From: Epiperipatus broadwayi
Lineage: Eukaryota > Onychophora > Udeonychophora > Euonychophora > Peripatidae
Length of the DNA: 64,000 nucleotides
Assembly (NCBI GenBank): GCA_028023455.1
Contig: JAQFVV010006507.1
Coordinates: 186,001 to 250,000 of the forward strand
Direction: 5' to 3'
Positions within the stretch are counted from its first letter, which is position 1; every line of letters begins with the position of its first letter. The translations under genes and the position numbers were made by a program. A model generated the notes under the pieces. The model was not told where the DNA came from. It did no database searches and worked only from the letters and a program-made list of their open reading frames with translations. Positions 17,476-33,084 of this stretch are shown here, piece after piece.

Positions 17476-18053
17476 TTTTACTCAAGTTGGAGAAGAAAAA
17501 AGCATGACCTTACTTATAATTTACACTAAGCAATCATGAATGATTTTCCTTTCTCTCTTTAAGTTTAATATTTATTTTATCTAGCCTTGATACCTGAAGA
17601 GTTAATGGACCCAATACATAAATTGTAGAACACCTAATAGAAGATGAAATAAATATTGTCAAACTTAATTTCACTCCTACTAATATATTACTACGAACAT
17701 ATAGAATATAAATACTAAACTATACAACTATCTACCCTTTATATGTTAAAGAAGAAACCAATCTGTAGCTAAATATCAAGCTTAAGTGGGATCTGGGGTT
17801 TTGCACTTTCATGACAACACTCTTCGCATTTGGATCTAGGTATTCAGATCTTTATACAAAGTTATGTTTTTCTTTTTCTCATCCTCTTCCATCTGTCTTC
17901 CTTCTTCTAATGCTAATATTATTCTTACTAATCATCCTCTCCTCTATGACTTTTCCCATAGGCCTTGAGTTCTATCTCCTTATCAGTGTTGCTGTCCCTT
18001 GTTATAACCCCATGACTGATGTTTTCCAATGCATTTTCTTCTCTATTTTACCT
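17476..18053. other. Non-coding sequence between blocks C and D
   Basis: AT-rich DNA grading into pyrimidine-rich DNA on the plus strand (from about 17810). The hydrophobic ORF at 17811-18062 arises from this T/C-rich composition and is not credible as a gene. Confidence 0.5.
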
Positions 18054-18905
18054 TCAAGCTGAGCTTAGCTTATTCTGTTTGTATTTCTTCATGGACTCTC
18101 TTTCATCTATGTTATATGGTGCATATTGCCTGCACTTGATCTGAGGGGTTAATATTATCCCATGATTGTAGTCACACACATGGTCCTTATCCATCTTTGA
18201 AGTACTCTTCTGCCTCTGTTCCCAATGTACTTCTCCTGTTCCCCTTGCACAAACCTCTTCCAACATTTCAAGCTTTACCCTTACTCCTTGATCAGTCTCC
18301 ATTGCCATGGGTTCTTGTTCATACTGGCATTCTCTCATACCAACCACACTCTGTCCAGCCTGACTCATCTTTAAGCCTCATGCTGAGTGTTCTCTATTTT
18401 CAAACAACTGTGAAATGGTGCTGCCTTGTCTTGATCCATTTCAACCCCCTTGTAGCTTTTTCTGCATTCCATTCTTAGGCTATCTATCTTTTCCTCTAAA
18501 ACTTGGAATATCCTATCCATCACCCTATTTCTAGCTTCATTTTTCTAGCTCATCATTCGGTCTCTTTCTTCAATGCTGCTGTCTCCCTCTTTCATCTTAT
18601 GGAATATATCTGACAACATCTCTTCTTTTCTCTCCTTTTGTCTTTTTTCTATCTCTTGTTTTCATTCCTTCTCTCTCCTCCTCTTTATTCTCTTTCCTTT
18701 TCTTTTCTCTCTGCCTTTCTTTTTAAAAAAAGCAGATATTATTTGCCAGTTCTGGTGTTACACTAATCGGTTTCTTTAAATATCTGGAGATGCCTACTAG
18801 TTCACTGTCAAGGTACTGGCTAACAGACTCTTCTACCTTCCTCTCTGAACTGCAACTATCTTTACCTATTTTTTCCTGACTTGAGCATCTTTCTTTTACT
18901 CTTCA
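18054..18905 (-). pseudogene. Decayed purine-rich ORF, coiled-coil-like, origin unknown
   Basis: Read on the minus strand, the pyrimidine-rich plus strand becomes a broken protein-coding stretch. Three open pieces follow each other. About 18722-18905 includes SQYLDSELVGISRYLKK. 18371-18619 includes FQVLEEKIDSLRMECRK and has one internal stop. 18054-18368 is a 104-codon frame rich in Glu, Lys, Gln and Met. Heptad-like charged residues suggest a coiled coil. The size, order and composition resemble the gag or ORF1 region of a retroelement, but no zinc knuckle or enzymatic motif was seen, so that is inference. Frames shift between the pieces, so the sequence cannot encode one protein now. Confidence 0.4.
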
Positions 18906-19148
18906 CTTCTTTTGGCAATTCTCCCTGACATCCTTTCTCCTCCTCTCTCATCTCTCCTAGCACCTCTTCTTCTGTGCTACTATCCATTTCTTTTTCTAAG
19001 AAAATTCAATTTAATCTTTGCTAACTTTATCTTTACTCCTCATGATGGCTAATTGCCATCTCCCAATGAAGGAAGGTCTAACTTGGTTGCCTTACCACTT
19101 AAATCACCCATAACTGAATTATATAACCTTAGTACTTTTAATCTAACA
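18906..19148. other. Pyrimidine-rich non-coding sequence
   Basis: Continues the C/T-rich plus strand. The minus-strand frame is interrupted by stops. It leads into an (AC)n/(AT)n tract. Confidence 0.4.
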
Positions 19149-19150
19149 CC

Positions 19151-19203
<53 letters not shown>
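19149..19203. repeat. (AC)n-(AT)n compound microsatellite
   Basis: About 13 AC units followed directly by about 14 AT units. The minus-strand ORF that runs through it owes its Val-Cys and Ile-Tyr runs to this repeat. Confidence 0.95.
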
Positions 19204-19208
<5 letters not shown>

Positions 19209-19333
19209 TAAATTTTAATAATAAAATAATATAAAAGTATCTTACCCCTACTTTCTTTTCTTGCAAAGTTATTGGATAATTTTATTTTTCCTGATTGCTT
19301 TTTTTCATAAAGTTTCACTTCCAAGTACACACA

Positions 19334-19336
<3 letters not shown>

Positions 19337-19429
<93 letters not shown>
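19337..19429. repeat. (AT)n microsatellite, about 46 units
   Basis: A perfect (AT) tract preceded by a short (AC) run. Confidence 0.95.
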
Positions 19430-19432
<3 letters not shown>

Positions 19433-20032
19433 CTTGCATAATCATTTAAGTATTCATAGCTCAATTCCATTTTTTTCACATACTCTGGAAAATTTCAGTG
19501 AGAGTTTGTTAAAAAAAATTCTTTATATGAGGATGACTAACTTTAAGTTACCTTGGGTACCATTTTTCAGTAGGTGAGTTATACATACATATACATATAA
19601 GATACTGGATCTCACAATATGCATTATAAATCACATAACAAATTTTTGCCATTAAGCCATAATGTGTCCCTTCTAGTCACATTTTAAATTTAGCTTCAAT
19701 CAAAAAAAATTTTATTCTTCACCCCCACACAAATAATTGATAACAAGTCCATACCCAGGAAAAGGAAAATTTTATAAATGAATGTTGTTGAAACAAAAAA
19801 AAATATTTTAGCAAAAAAAAATTTTCTTCTTTTTTTATTATACAGTCTGGTTAGGGAATGAGACACAATTCGAGCCCACATGTTTGGTGCATACTACCAG
19901 GAAAAAAATGTATATACTGTATATTGAAAATAAAGTATAAAATTTGACATATATATCTGTGGTCAGTTCATGGTCATGAGAAACAATTAACAAAGCCCCA
20001 TGTTAGGTACCATATCTATGGAAAAAATATCC
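19430..20032. other. AT-rich sequence left of block D
   Basis: No gene is supported. A 19850-19890 stretch (GAATGAGACACAATTCGAG) looks slightly tRNA/SINE-like, but no paired box A and box B could be placed. Confidence 0.4.
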
Positions 20033-23000
20033 TATGCAACATTCAGATTTGTACATTCATGCAACAAAATCTAGTGTCCTGGCAAATTATAGCAAAGCTG
20101 ATCTAGATGAGGGTATGAAATCTCAAATCTGATCACACCTCAGCTCTTCCATCAACATACCATGATTTACACCCTATGTATGACATATATGAGTCTCCAC
20201 TCGGAATTTCTTACTTCTCATGCCAGCAGTAGAAAATGGTGGAACAGGAGACTCATATGACTCATATACCTTATCTAAACACACACCTATGGCTACTTAG
20301 ATAATAATATGATACATTAACTTATTTAATTGAATGCTAATGAGCTATGAATTAGACATTGAATATGAATATCTTTTATAGATATTTATTAAAAGAAATC
20401 AATACTAACAATAGGGCAATAATGTATGAGGTTACATAGCAGCTGCAAGATGATGTGTGGATGGATACAAAATATCAACTCTCCACTTTATATAATTTTA
20501 TCAGTTATTTATTGCCATTCTGTTTATTTGGTTATATATGGCTCATATGCTTGACTGATGCTATGACATGCGTAGGTTTTCCACTGTTAAACATACAAGA
20601 ATGACACTATTAATTATAACTTATTTATTAACATTACATAATGAGCATAAGTGTGCTCCCTATGTAGATCATAAAGATAAACTAGATTCGGGGTTTAGGT
20701 CATTGCTGAACTGACTAATATAAAGGAAAACAAACTGGTGCTTTGTAGCAAAGCTTCCAAGACTATGGTGCTACATAAACTAAATAATGGATGTGACTCA
20801 AATATGTAATTACTCAGAGGGTTCAATAAAAAGTACTCTGTAATCTGTGGACCAGATGACTTGCTACTTCAAAATACATTTCAAATGATCAAAGCAGCTT
20901 ATACAACAATTCGGTCCTTAGTGTTCCAGTTTTAAAGTAAGATAATGGAGAGACCTTTAAAACCTAAGCCCATTTACAAAAGAAATCTGTCTAAACTAAG
21001 AGTATGTGACGGCCCTTACACCAAAGCCCATTCTAATTAGAAATACATATAGCAAGGCATAATGCACAGATGTGCTTCATAAAGACACATTCACAGCGCT
21101 TTCTAACATATAAACTTTAAAATTAATTGAGTGCTAAATCTTTAGTTTTGATCTTCAAAACTACTATATGTCCGTTTGTAAATTAAAACACTTAAATGTA
21201 CTAAAAGGAGTTCATTAAATGACCTAGTTTACAGTTAATTGTATATAGTTTAGGATAATAAACTAAAGAGGGCTAAGCATATTTAGGATTCTTCTAGTTA
21301 CGTATAATATGTTTCAAATATCATTCTTGATATCATTTAACTAAATGCAATTATGTGACATGCAAATCTGATTATACAAAGCCAAACATAGTAGCTCAAC
21401 ATATATAAAAGTAGTTTTCAGACCAGAGATGTATTTTTGTGCTAAAAAAGCAATTTAAGATTATTGAGAGAGAGTCAAATTATCTCTCTACTGTTATAGT
21501 ATTTAATAATGTCTGCTCTGATGGATGGCATAGCCTAATTAATATAATATTAGGAAGACATAACTAGTGGCAGATTGGATAAATTAAGAATAATAACTAA
21601 GAGAGTTATCATGATCACAGAAATATTATTAAGTAACTTTTAATTAGGCAAGATTTTACATTATTATTTAAATAAGGATATATTAAGATATTTAAATCAA
21701 CAAGTGAAAATACATTACAGAGTTCTAATTATTAATAATAATTTTAGTTTTATAGTTTGTGCATGTTTATAGAATAGCTAGCTTTAGAAAATTATAGAAA
21801 TGATTTAATAAACTTAGTTTAAAAGCTCTGTGAAAGATTAGTGATCATCTTGCAGTTATGGCTGCATGGTGAGGCACTCATATTCAAAGATGGGCTGCTT
21901 CATTCTTGGTGGCTTTGTCAGGCTGCTGTTTGAACTCACTCCATCTTCTAGACAAATTTTCTCCATGAGGAAGAAGGCAGAATAAGCTTTCTAGCCTCAG
22001 GTCTTCATCATCAATTTTGGCATAATGCTTGGCTGTATTTTAGCACAATTAAGAGTTAACTTTTTAATTAAAACCAGGGGTTGTTATAGAACATTTTTCT
22101 TACACCTTGCCTTTAGAAGTTGTTTACAACTTTAAATTTTCAATTTTAAAATCTTTAATTTCAAGTTTTGTTTAGATCTTAATGGCCACATTATTTTTAA
22201 CAAAGACAAAAGATTCAGCTGTAGGTAACTAAAAATAAGCTAACTCTTAATTGTGCTAAGATACAGTCAGGCATTATGTCAAAATTGATGATGAAGACCA
22301 AAGGCTAGAAGGCTTACCCTGCCTTCTCCCATACTTGAATAAAATTTTATGAAAATTTACAAATATAAATTATGTATAAAGTTATAAATAAAAATTATAA
22401 ATGCATATAGATTTTACACATACAAACATTAAGATGCTATTTGATGTATGCACAGATACACATACATGCACATACTTGTAAATATACACTATTATAAATA
22501 GTTTAGTATTTAATTAATGGCTGTTTTCTATTTTATCATTTTAGCCATTTGATAGCATTGATGCTAATGAAAAACATATACATATTGCAATTCCAGGCTG
22601 GGCCTGTGATTCTATATAAATTTTGGCTTTAGTTTTTGTAATAGAAAATTATAGTAACTAATAGAAAATAATGGTACTATTTAAAAAAAAAAATGTAAAA
22701 TTTCACATTAAATTTAAAAATGCTACCAAATAGTTTACATTTTTTTAGACAGTAATTAATCATAATATGGATTGTTTTTCTTTGTGAGTATCTATAAAAT
22801 TTATGGTATTTTTTTTTGTTAGTGTGTATATATAAAAAGTACTGTTATTTAAACACTGGATTTAAAAATGATATCCGATACTAATTTGCTTTTTTTTTGA
22901 GACAGTAATTAATCAAAAACTGTACTGTGCTTGTTAGTGCATAAATATCAAAAAGCAATATTATTTAAATACTAAATTTAAAAATGATACCTGACTTGTT

Positions 23001-24206
23001 TTTGGTATTGACAGTAATCAATCAGAAAGTGGGTTGTTTTTCTTTGTGCATATATAGAAAAACTTCCTGTCTTGTTTAATAGAAAATAATATGCAATTCC
23101 ACATTATTCATTTAAAAATTGACACTAAGTTTAAAAACAATTTCCTTTTTTGTTGTACAGTAATGAATCAGAAAGTGTGTTTTTTTGTTAGTGTGTATAT
23201 ATATATATAAAGTATCATTATTTAAATACTACATTTAAAAATGATATCTCACTAATTTGCATTTTTTAGACAGTAATGAATCAGAAAGTGACTTCTTTTT
23301 GTTATGGTGTATATCTAAAAAGTACCGTAATTCAAATACTCATTTTAAAAATCAACCTGATTAATTTGCCTTTTTTTACAGTAATTAATCAGAAACTGGG
23401 TTATTTTTGTTAGTGTGTAGATATAATAAATAATATTATTTAAATAATAAATGTAAAAATAATACCAGACTAGTTCTTTTTTTTTTGACAGTAATTAATA
23501 ATCAGACCCTGGGTTGTTTTTCTTTGTATGTATACATAAAAAGTATCTTGTCACAGACTAATTTTTGTGAAAACATTACTTTTCATGTGTTCATCGAAAT
23601 ACTGCCCTACCACACCATTAAAATCAACTTTTGAGGGTTACACATTCGTAAAGAAGCCTTCACTACATTGTTAATAAAGTTAAAATATAACAGTATGTTA
23701 CAGCACTTGAAAAAATATATTTGTAATGAAATTTTAAATAATTACAACAGACTAAAATCCATTCACTCTCACACGAAATTATAGAGAAAATAGATATTCT
23801 AGCATTACAATAAAGTTAATAACACAACCAACTATGGCAGCCAATAAATGCATTTGTATGTGCTTTTAGCATAGAATAAAGTCATAGCAGCTAACTTGCT
23901 GGTATTCTTTCTGTGTTTGATCACAGAAAGAAACCTATTAGGTTGTCTGTAGGCCATAACCCACCATGAGGACTCTTTCTGTGTTTTATCATAGAAAAAA
24001 TCTCTTATCTTGGGTGAAAACCCTGAAATGGTATATTTTTAGGAATTAACCTTGAAATAGTACCATCATATGGCTGACACAATAGAATAGAAAACAACCA
24101 AATTAACTAATACACATGGTTTTGGATGGATTTGAACTAGAGAAAATATACAACTATTGAACATAGTAAGTGAAACAGACTGATAAATAGATGATAGTGT
24201 TTCAAT
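20033..24206. repeat. Duplicated repeat, block D (interrupted copy of block C)
   Basis: The left part (20033-22517) and a short right part (24101-24206) align with block C; the middle is a later transposon insertion. In block D the counterpart of 16845-17200 is missing. It is replaced by an inverted fragment at about 22238-22327 that is the reverse complement of about 21970-22062, so an internal rearrangement occurred after the blocks separated. The right end abuts an AT palindrome. Confidence 0.85.
22518..24100. mobile_element. 1,583-bp DNA transposon with inverted ends and internal ~110-bp repeats
   Basis: The left end TGGCTGTTTTCTATTTTAT matches the reverse complement of the right end (TGGTTGTTTTCTATTCTAT), with further matches around AGCCAT and TGATRG. 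It is flanked by AATTAA on both sides (22512-22517 and 24101-24106). Block C has the uninterrupted site, so insertion with a 6-bp target duplication is directly visible. No transposase ORF is present, so it is non-autonomous. The interior holds about seven copies of a loose ~110-base unit around CAGTAATTAATCAGAAAGTG (cores at 22750, 22903, 23012, 23158, 23271, 23379 and 23489), each followed by an A-rich tail containing TTTAAAAATGATA. The superfamily was not assigned. Confidence 0.88.
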
Positions 24207-24276
24207 ATATATATATATATATATATATATATTGAATCATCTATTTATTCAGTATATATATATATATATATATATT
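24201..24276. repeat. Paired (AT)n tracts, the first palindromic
   Basis: TTCAAT-(AT)n-ATTGAA (24201-24236) is a perfect palindrome. A second (AT) tract at about 24254-24276 ends in ATTGAAC. Confidence 0.9.
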
Positions 24277-25268
24277 GAACCAATCAAAACATGTTGATCC
24301 ATCTAATATGAGTGGGAACTCAATGAAACATACTTCAAACCCAGTCAAGCCCAAGATTTAAACCAGGTACCAACCTAAAATTGAACCCATTCCACAAGTC
24401 CCAGATTGAACATCTAATGACTAACATAATAGTGATGGCACATGAGAATTAATACTTAAGTCTCACCCACTAGAAGACCAAAAGACAATAAAACATATTT
24501 AACAAAAGAATGCACATATATGTTGGGAAGTATGGAAGTGAATAGAAGATAATTTGATCTACAAAGTGGCTTGAATAATAGAATATTTAATAACACATTT
24601 AATGAAACATTAAATTAATTATATATTTGTTTGAATGTGTGTGACACGATGATATACCTGGAGGTAGAGAGTGACATATAATTGATCCTGCTGCTATGGT
24701 TCATATGCTTTATGAATGAACAACATTTATATGAAAATAAGTATATTTGGTGGGTGAGGTCAAGATGCCAATCATTTGATTACAAAACAAACTTACAACA
24801 TATTTGAATTAATGTATTAGTGGTGATTCTGAAAGGTGATGATTACTGCACACATTATGTAGCATTTTAGCAATCATTATACATATTACATAACTATTTT
24901 CATGCTGTTTCAGTCGGGAAAGTAAATAAAATATATTTTAAAAATGGTTTACTTATTAAGGATAATATTTGGGGATATTTAATAAAACAACATGTATTTA
25001 CATCAAGTTTATTTTATTAGTGTACAAAATATTTTGAACATTTTTTAAAATTGAATTTAAAAGAAAAGAACTCTTCATCTTTCTAACATATGTATTCATG
25101 TAAATAAACAGGATAAATTGTGATGGTGGGATTTTTTAAAAAAAAACATTATTCATTAAATTAATCACTATTATTGGAAAGGTATGTACAGCATCAAAAT
25201 GTGGTCATTAAATAAATTAATAATAATGAAAGAGTAGCAGAGCTGATATAAAGGTAGAAGAATCCAAA
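24277..25268. other. AT-rich intergenic sequence
   Basis: No supported gene, repeat or element boundary. Base composition is close to the background. Confidence 0.5.
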
Positions 25269-25562
25269 ATGATGTCATGCTTCCAAATGAAAAAAAATGA
25301 AGTGGATAAGCGCCCATATTCTAGGGCACTGCTTAGAGAATTTTATTTAGGCATGGCATGGTGCCCAGGTTTTTCTGATGCAACCAACATGAGAGGCCTG
25401 TTGTATGAGAATGATCCTGGGAAGGTCAACTGTCCATGGGATAGGGCATGGAGAAAGTCTACGTGTCCAAGCACATCACAACTCTCCATGCTAGAAGCAT
25501 GTATTAAAAAACCTACCCTATATATCAACAATGCAACAGAACACTACACTTTAATAACATAA
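25269..25562 (+). CDS. Small ORF in a GC-richer island, product unknown
   Basis: A 97-codon plus-strand frame with an ATG start lies in an island (about 25300-25510) that is clearly less AT-rich than its flanks. The peptide is mixed in composition (PYSRALLREFYLGMAWC in the first third, several Cys and Trp). A 62-codon frame is open on the opposite strand over the same bases (25343-25531), so openness alone is weak evidence. No domain was recognised and no duplicate was seen in the window. It may be an exon, or a fragment of a repeat. Confidence 0.25.
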   Translation: MMSCFQMKKNEVDKRPYSRALLREFYLGMAWCPGFSDATNMRGLLYENDPGKVNCPWDRAWRKSTCPSTSQLSMLEACIKKPTLYINNATEHYTLIT

Positions 25563-26492
25563 AATGAAAGTTACTATTTTAAGACACATGAACCTCACTT
25601 GAATGCTATAGTTTAGGCCATTAACGCTATTCTATGTAATGTATATGAGAAAGATTTAATTCATAGCAAATAGATTTTAAAATTTTAGCCCCTTCTCCTT
25701 CTCTGATATTTGACATACTGAAATCCCAACGTTGTGAATTTTATAACTTGAAAATATTCATGTCTGTGAAATATTAACAGTATAGCATTATAATATGGAT
25801 AATATAAAAAGCAATAACAAGGGGAAATTACATTTTCAGAATTAAGTGAGTGACATAAAAAAATATTTGATCACGTTAATTTTTCAGCAATTTAAAAATT
25901 ATACATAAAGAATATTTTTTAAAGACATTTTAAAAGAAAATCATGTAATTAAATTAACCTGCAAAACAGTTTAGAGAGTATATTAATTAAGAAAGTATGT
26001 AAATCTAATTCAAAAGGTGTTTCTACTAACCTCAACCCAGAGAGGTCTGAGTAGATAGAGAAAAATAACTTTATACTTTAGGCTCAGAAGATTGTTTAGA
26101 TTGGCAACTTAAAATAATAAAATAAAACATAGTTTAAAATTAAGAAAGGAACTGCATCAAAATTAAAGAAATATAAGCATATGACAGACTTAACATATAA
26201 AATAAAAATTATTAGTATAAGAACAAATTTACATTAAGAAATAAGACAGTATTTAATTTAACAATTTAAATATGAAATCCAGATAGCCAAGGTTGAGATT
26301 AGTTTTAAACTGAATTAGACATAAATTTCCATAAGCAGTTCTTAGGTTAATTACCTTGCTATAATAAAGAGTCCATTTTGACAGTTCGTCTCCAGCATGG
26401 CAAATTAACAGGATTCAAATGGCTTCCAATGTAGTAGAAAGTTTTCATTAGGCATTTCTCCATTCTTAGATTATCCTTTTTGTCATTTTTAG
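25563..26492. other. AT-rich intergenic sequence
   Basis: No gene or repeat identified. The last 25 bases form a pyrimidine-rich run ending in TTTTTAG, a plausible splice acceptor. Confidence 0.45.
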
Positions 26493-26539
26493 GGCATCAG
26501 CAAAGTGATTATTTGGCAGCAAGAGATTGACCAGCAAAG
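26493..26539 (+). CDS. Candidate 47-nt micro-exon
   Basis: Between a strong-looking acceptor (CTTTTTGTCATTTTTAG) and a donor (AAAG followed by GTGAGG) lie 47 bases with a single open frame, reading GISKVIIWQQEIDQQ. The other two plus-strand frames contain stops. The splice signals are better than random AT-rich DNA usually offers, but the coding stretch is too short for family recognition and no flanking exon was found. Confidence 0.2.
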
Positions 26540-27338
26540 GTGAGGATAGGTGATTAGTTGACTACTCATACAACATTTTGAAAAGAAAAGTAGTGTGGAG
26601 TCTTTTGGAGACAGCTCTTCTACAAACTAGTTCTCTCTAGGCAGTCAAAAATCAGCCCATTATATACTGACCTGAGGTATTTTAGGAATGCTTTTACGAT
26701 CCTTTTTAATTTCATTCACTATTGCTATCTAGTAGGATTTTTTTTCATTTTTTACCTATTGTTTTGGAGATCCATTCGTTAGATAATTTGTCCAAAAATA
26801 TATTCAAATCTATTTCCAGATTATAAATAGATTTGAGAAAAAATGTTAATTGCAAAATAAATTCTTAATCTGATTTCCCTTTTTACTTTTAGTACATTTT
26901 AATTAGACATTCTTTCCCAAAATTAGACAATGTAAAATTTCCACCCTTTTAATTATTTTTGGACAATTAACAGTTGCATACTCCATCTTGGATTTTCAAA
27001 AGAAAAATACAGTTTTAAAAGAATTTAAATGAAAATGTTATATTTTTTTACAAACTTCAAAAAAAAATATTTGTAAAATTAATAGTTTTAGTAATTTCTC
27101 CCATTTTTTTTTTTTTAGTAAATACATATTTTACTAATTAGAATTAAGATTACAGAGATAGCTGTAGGCAATGAAATTGCTTTCTTGAGGAAGTGTTAAA
27201 CATGTACAAGAGAACCCATAGAACAAATAAAGTCAGTCAGTAAGTAAATTTTCAGAGAAAGTGATTCAAGAAAGTGGTTTTAGAGATCATTACATTTTAA
27301 GAAGTTAATACAAGTTTGGCACTATGAACTTTAAGTAG
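26540..27338. other. AT-rich intergenic sequence
   Basis: No gene or element was recognised. Confidence 0.45.
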
Positions 27339-27470
27339 AGGGAATCCAGCACCTTTATCTCCTTTACTCAGAGACTGTCTGCCTGTTGCATGTTTGGCAG
27401 AACATGCATTCTAGATGACTACCTGAGTGCCATCCCTGACTGTGACATGCTATGCTGTGCTTTCCTGAGG
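27339..27470 (+). CDS. Cys-rich exon-like open stretch, product unknown
   Basis: A GC-richer patch is open in one frame for 44 codons from just after a TAG (27336-27338) to a TAA at 27471. It includes SACCMFGRTCILDDYLSAIP and several further cysteines. A donor-like GAG followed by GTAACC overlaps the end, so it could be spliced. No acceptor of comparable quality was seen upstream. No domain was recognised. Confidence 0.2.
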
Positions 27471-27473
27471 TAA

Positions 27474-28244
27474 CCTCACTTAATGAACAGCTGCTTTAAA
27501 TTTACATAATAAGTAATGAAACTATGACTTCCTTAATGTATTAGTGTATAATTTCTGCTAATTTTGCTCTTTAACTCTCTCTCTCTCCCGTCATAATTTT
27601 CTATTATTTTAGTGTAATTTAACTTACCTTTCATGCTTAAATTCTTGTATATAACTTTGTGCAGCTCCATTTGAGATTTTAAATTATTCATTTTATGTAT
27701 GTAGACAATTTATTCTCTTTAATTAATATGCCAATATCATTCAACCTTGGGAGTCTAATAAGGGTTATTTTATTTTTTAATGGGGAAATAAGCAGTGGCT
27801 TTATCTAAAAATTATTAGTAAAGTTATTTATTTTAACAGAAATCACTTGCTAGGTTCATTTTTATATTTGAATTTTTTATTCTCATTTTCTTAACTAAAT
27901 ATTTTATTGTGAATGCATACTGTTACTTTATTATTTGAATTTATTCCTAAATTGTCATGTAAAAGATCATGAACCTTAATATTGTTATCATTCCATTTTG
28001 CCATTCGCCCAGAGGGTTAATTCTGTTACTAAATGTGTTGATGGAAAGCAAATTTAAAAAGAATTTTATTATTTTACCATTAATGGATAAAAGAGTTATT
28101 ATCCATTATAAATTGATTAATGATTGTTTATTTGATTATATCTTTTCACAGAGGTCAAACCAATATAACGTATTAATTTAATCACTTAGGTATAACACTG
28201 CTGGGATACCTTTTTGTTTTCTTATAATACTTACATATATTTTT
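27474..28244. other. AT-rich intergenic sequence
   Basis: No supported feature. The 70-codon ORF at 27969-28181 has background composition and is not credible. Confidence 0.45.
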
Positions 28245-28418
28245 TTATTGCTTTGTCATTGGAGGTTTCAGAAGTCCGATGCTCCACTCCCTACTTTCTC
28301 TAAATTGTTCATAATCAGAAGTAAATGCTACTGTCTGTAGAACACGAGAGATGGGATTTTCATTGTGCTGTCGAAGTCCATACAGCTGGCTCCAGACATT
28401 AGAACCCAACCTCTTCAT
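28245..28418 (-). CDS. 57-codon ORF with gene-like composition, product unknown
   Basis: The minus strand carries ATG (28418-28416) to TAA (28247-28245), 57 codons, in a stretch clearly richer in G and C than its surroundings. The peptide looks protein-like: it reads GSNVWSQLYGLRQHNENPIS near the start and DYEQFRESREWSIGLLK near the end. The stop overlaps an AATAAA motif, and a GTAAGT donor-like sequence follows about 10 bases later. It could therefore be a last exon, a retroposed 3' end, or a repeat-derived ORF. An in-frame TGA three codons upstream of the ATG closes the frame unless splicing enters here. No family was recognised. Confidence 0.35.
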   Translation of the reverse strand: MKRLGSNVWSQLYGLRQHNENPISRVLQTVAFTSDYEQFRESREWSIGLLKPPMTKQ

Positions 28419-29140
28419 TTGGTATCATTCCACCAAAATGCACAGACATACCAACCTTGATTTGTTCTCAAATATATTAAAATGATGAAGTATTCAAACT
28501 ACCATAAGATCCATATTTTTCTAATGACATGCTGGTATTGCTATTGTTTTATTAAATTGATTTATGCCTGTTTGACCTTTCGTTAGTCACAATGAGGTGT
28601 TGGAAATAATGACGCATTCATAAAATATGCCAACGTGCTAATTAGTCAGTATGAAGTTTTAAAACTCCCTTCTTTAAAATACTAATCAATTCCCCTAGAC
28701 ATAAATCAATACATATTCTCTGTAAAACCTTAATGATTATATACCTTACCTCTTTCTGTCAATGTAATGCATTGTTTGTTTTTTGTATACTTATTCTAGA
28801 GATGCTATTTTCAAACAATATCTGTCAAACATATGTAATGATTTTAAGATTGTAAATAAATCATTGAAACTGTATATTTACATTTATTTATCGAAATTAT
28901 TAATGCTAAATTATTAAGCATTTTTTTTTGTAATCCGAATCTGTTCTGATCCTTTAGAGTGTTTTATGCATCTACAACTTTATTCTTGTAAATATTTGGA
29001 AATTGGCATGTTCTACTCTGCACAAGTTACAACTCATTCAGTAAAAATTATGACCATTGAAAGGGTATTATATAAAACAATTCCAAGATTTTGTAAACAC
29101 TTAATATTATCCCAAACATGAAATTTCTTTGTGAGAGATA
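28419..29140. other. AT-rich intergenic sequence
   Basis: No gene or repeat was identified. Confidence 0.45.
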
Positions 29141-29174
29141 TATATATATATGCGTGTGTGTGTGTGTGTGTGCG
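29141..29174. repeat. (AT)n-(GT)n compound microsatellite
   Basis: A short AT run followed by about eight GT units with a GC interruption. Confidence 0.85.
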
Positions 29175-33059
<3,885 letters not shown>

Positions 33060-33084
33060 CTTGTGTAAATAATAAAATGACAAC

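Noticed and set aside
17811-18062. Hydrophobic, possible membrane protein ORF
   Set aside because: It results from the T/C-rich strand opposite a purine-rich decayed ORF. There is no start context and no conservation.
18573-18779. Phe/Ser/Leu-rich ORF
   Set aside because: Same pyrimidine-rich composition artefact, opposite the minus-strand coding remnant.
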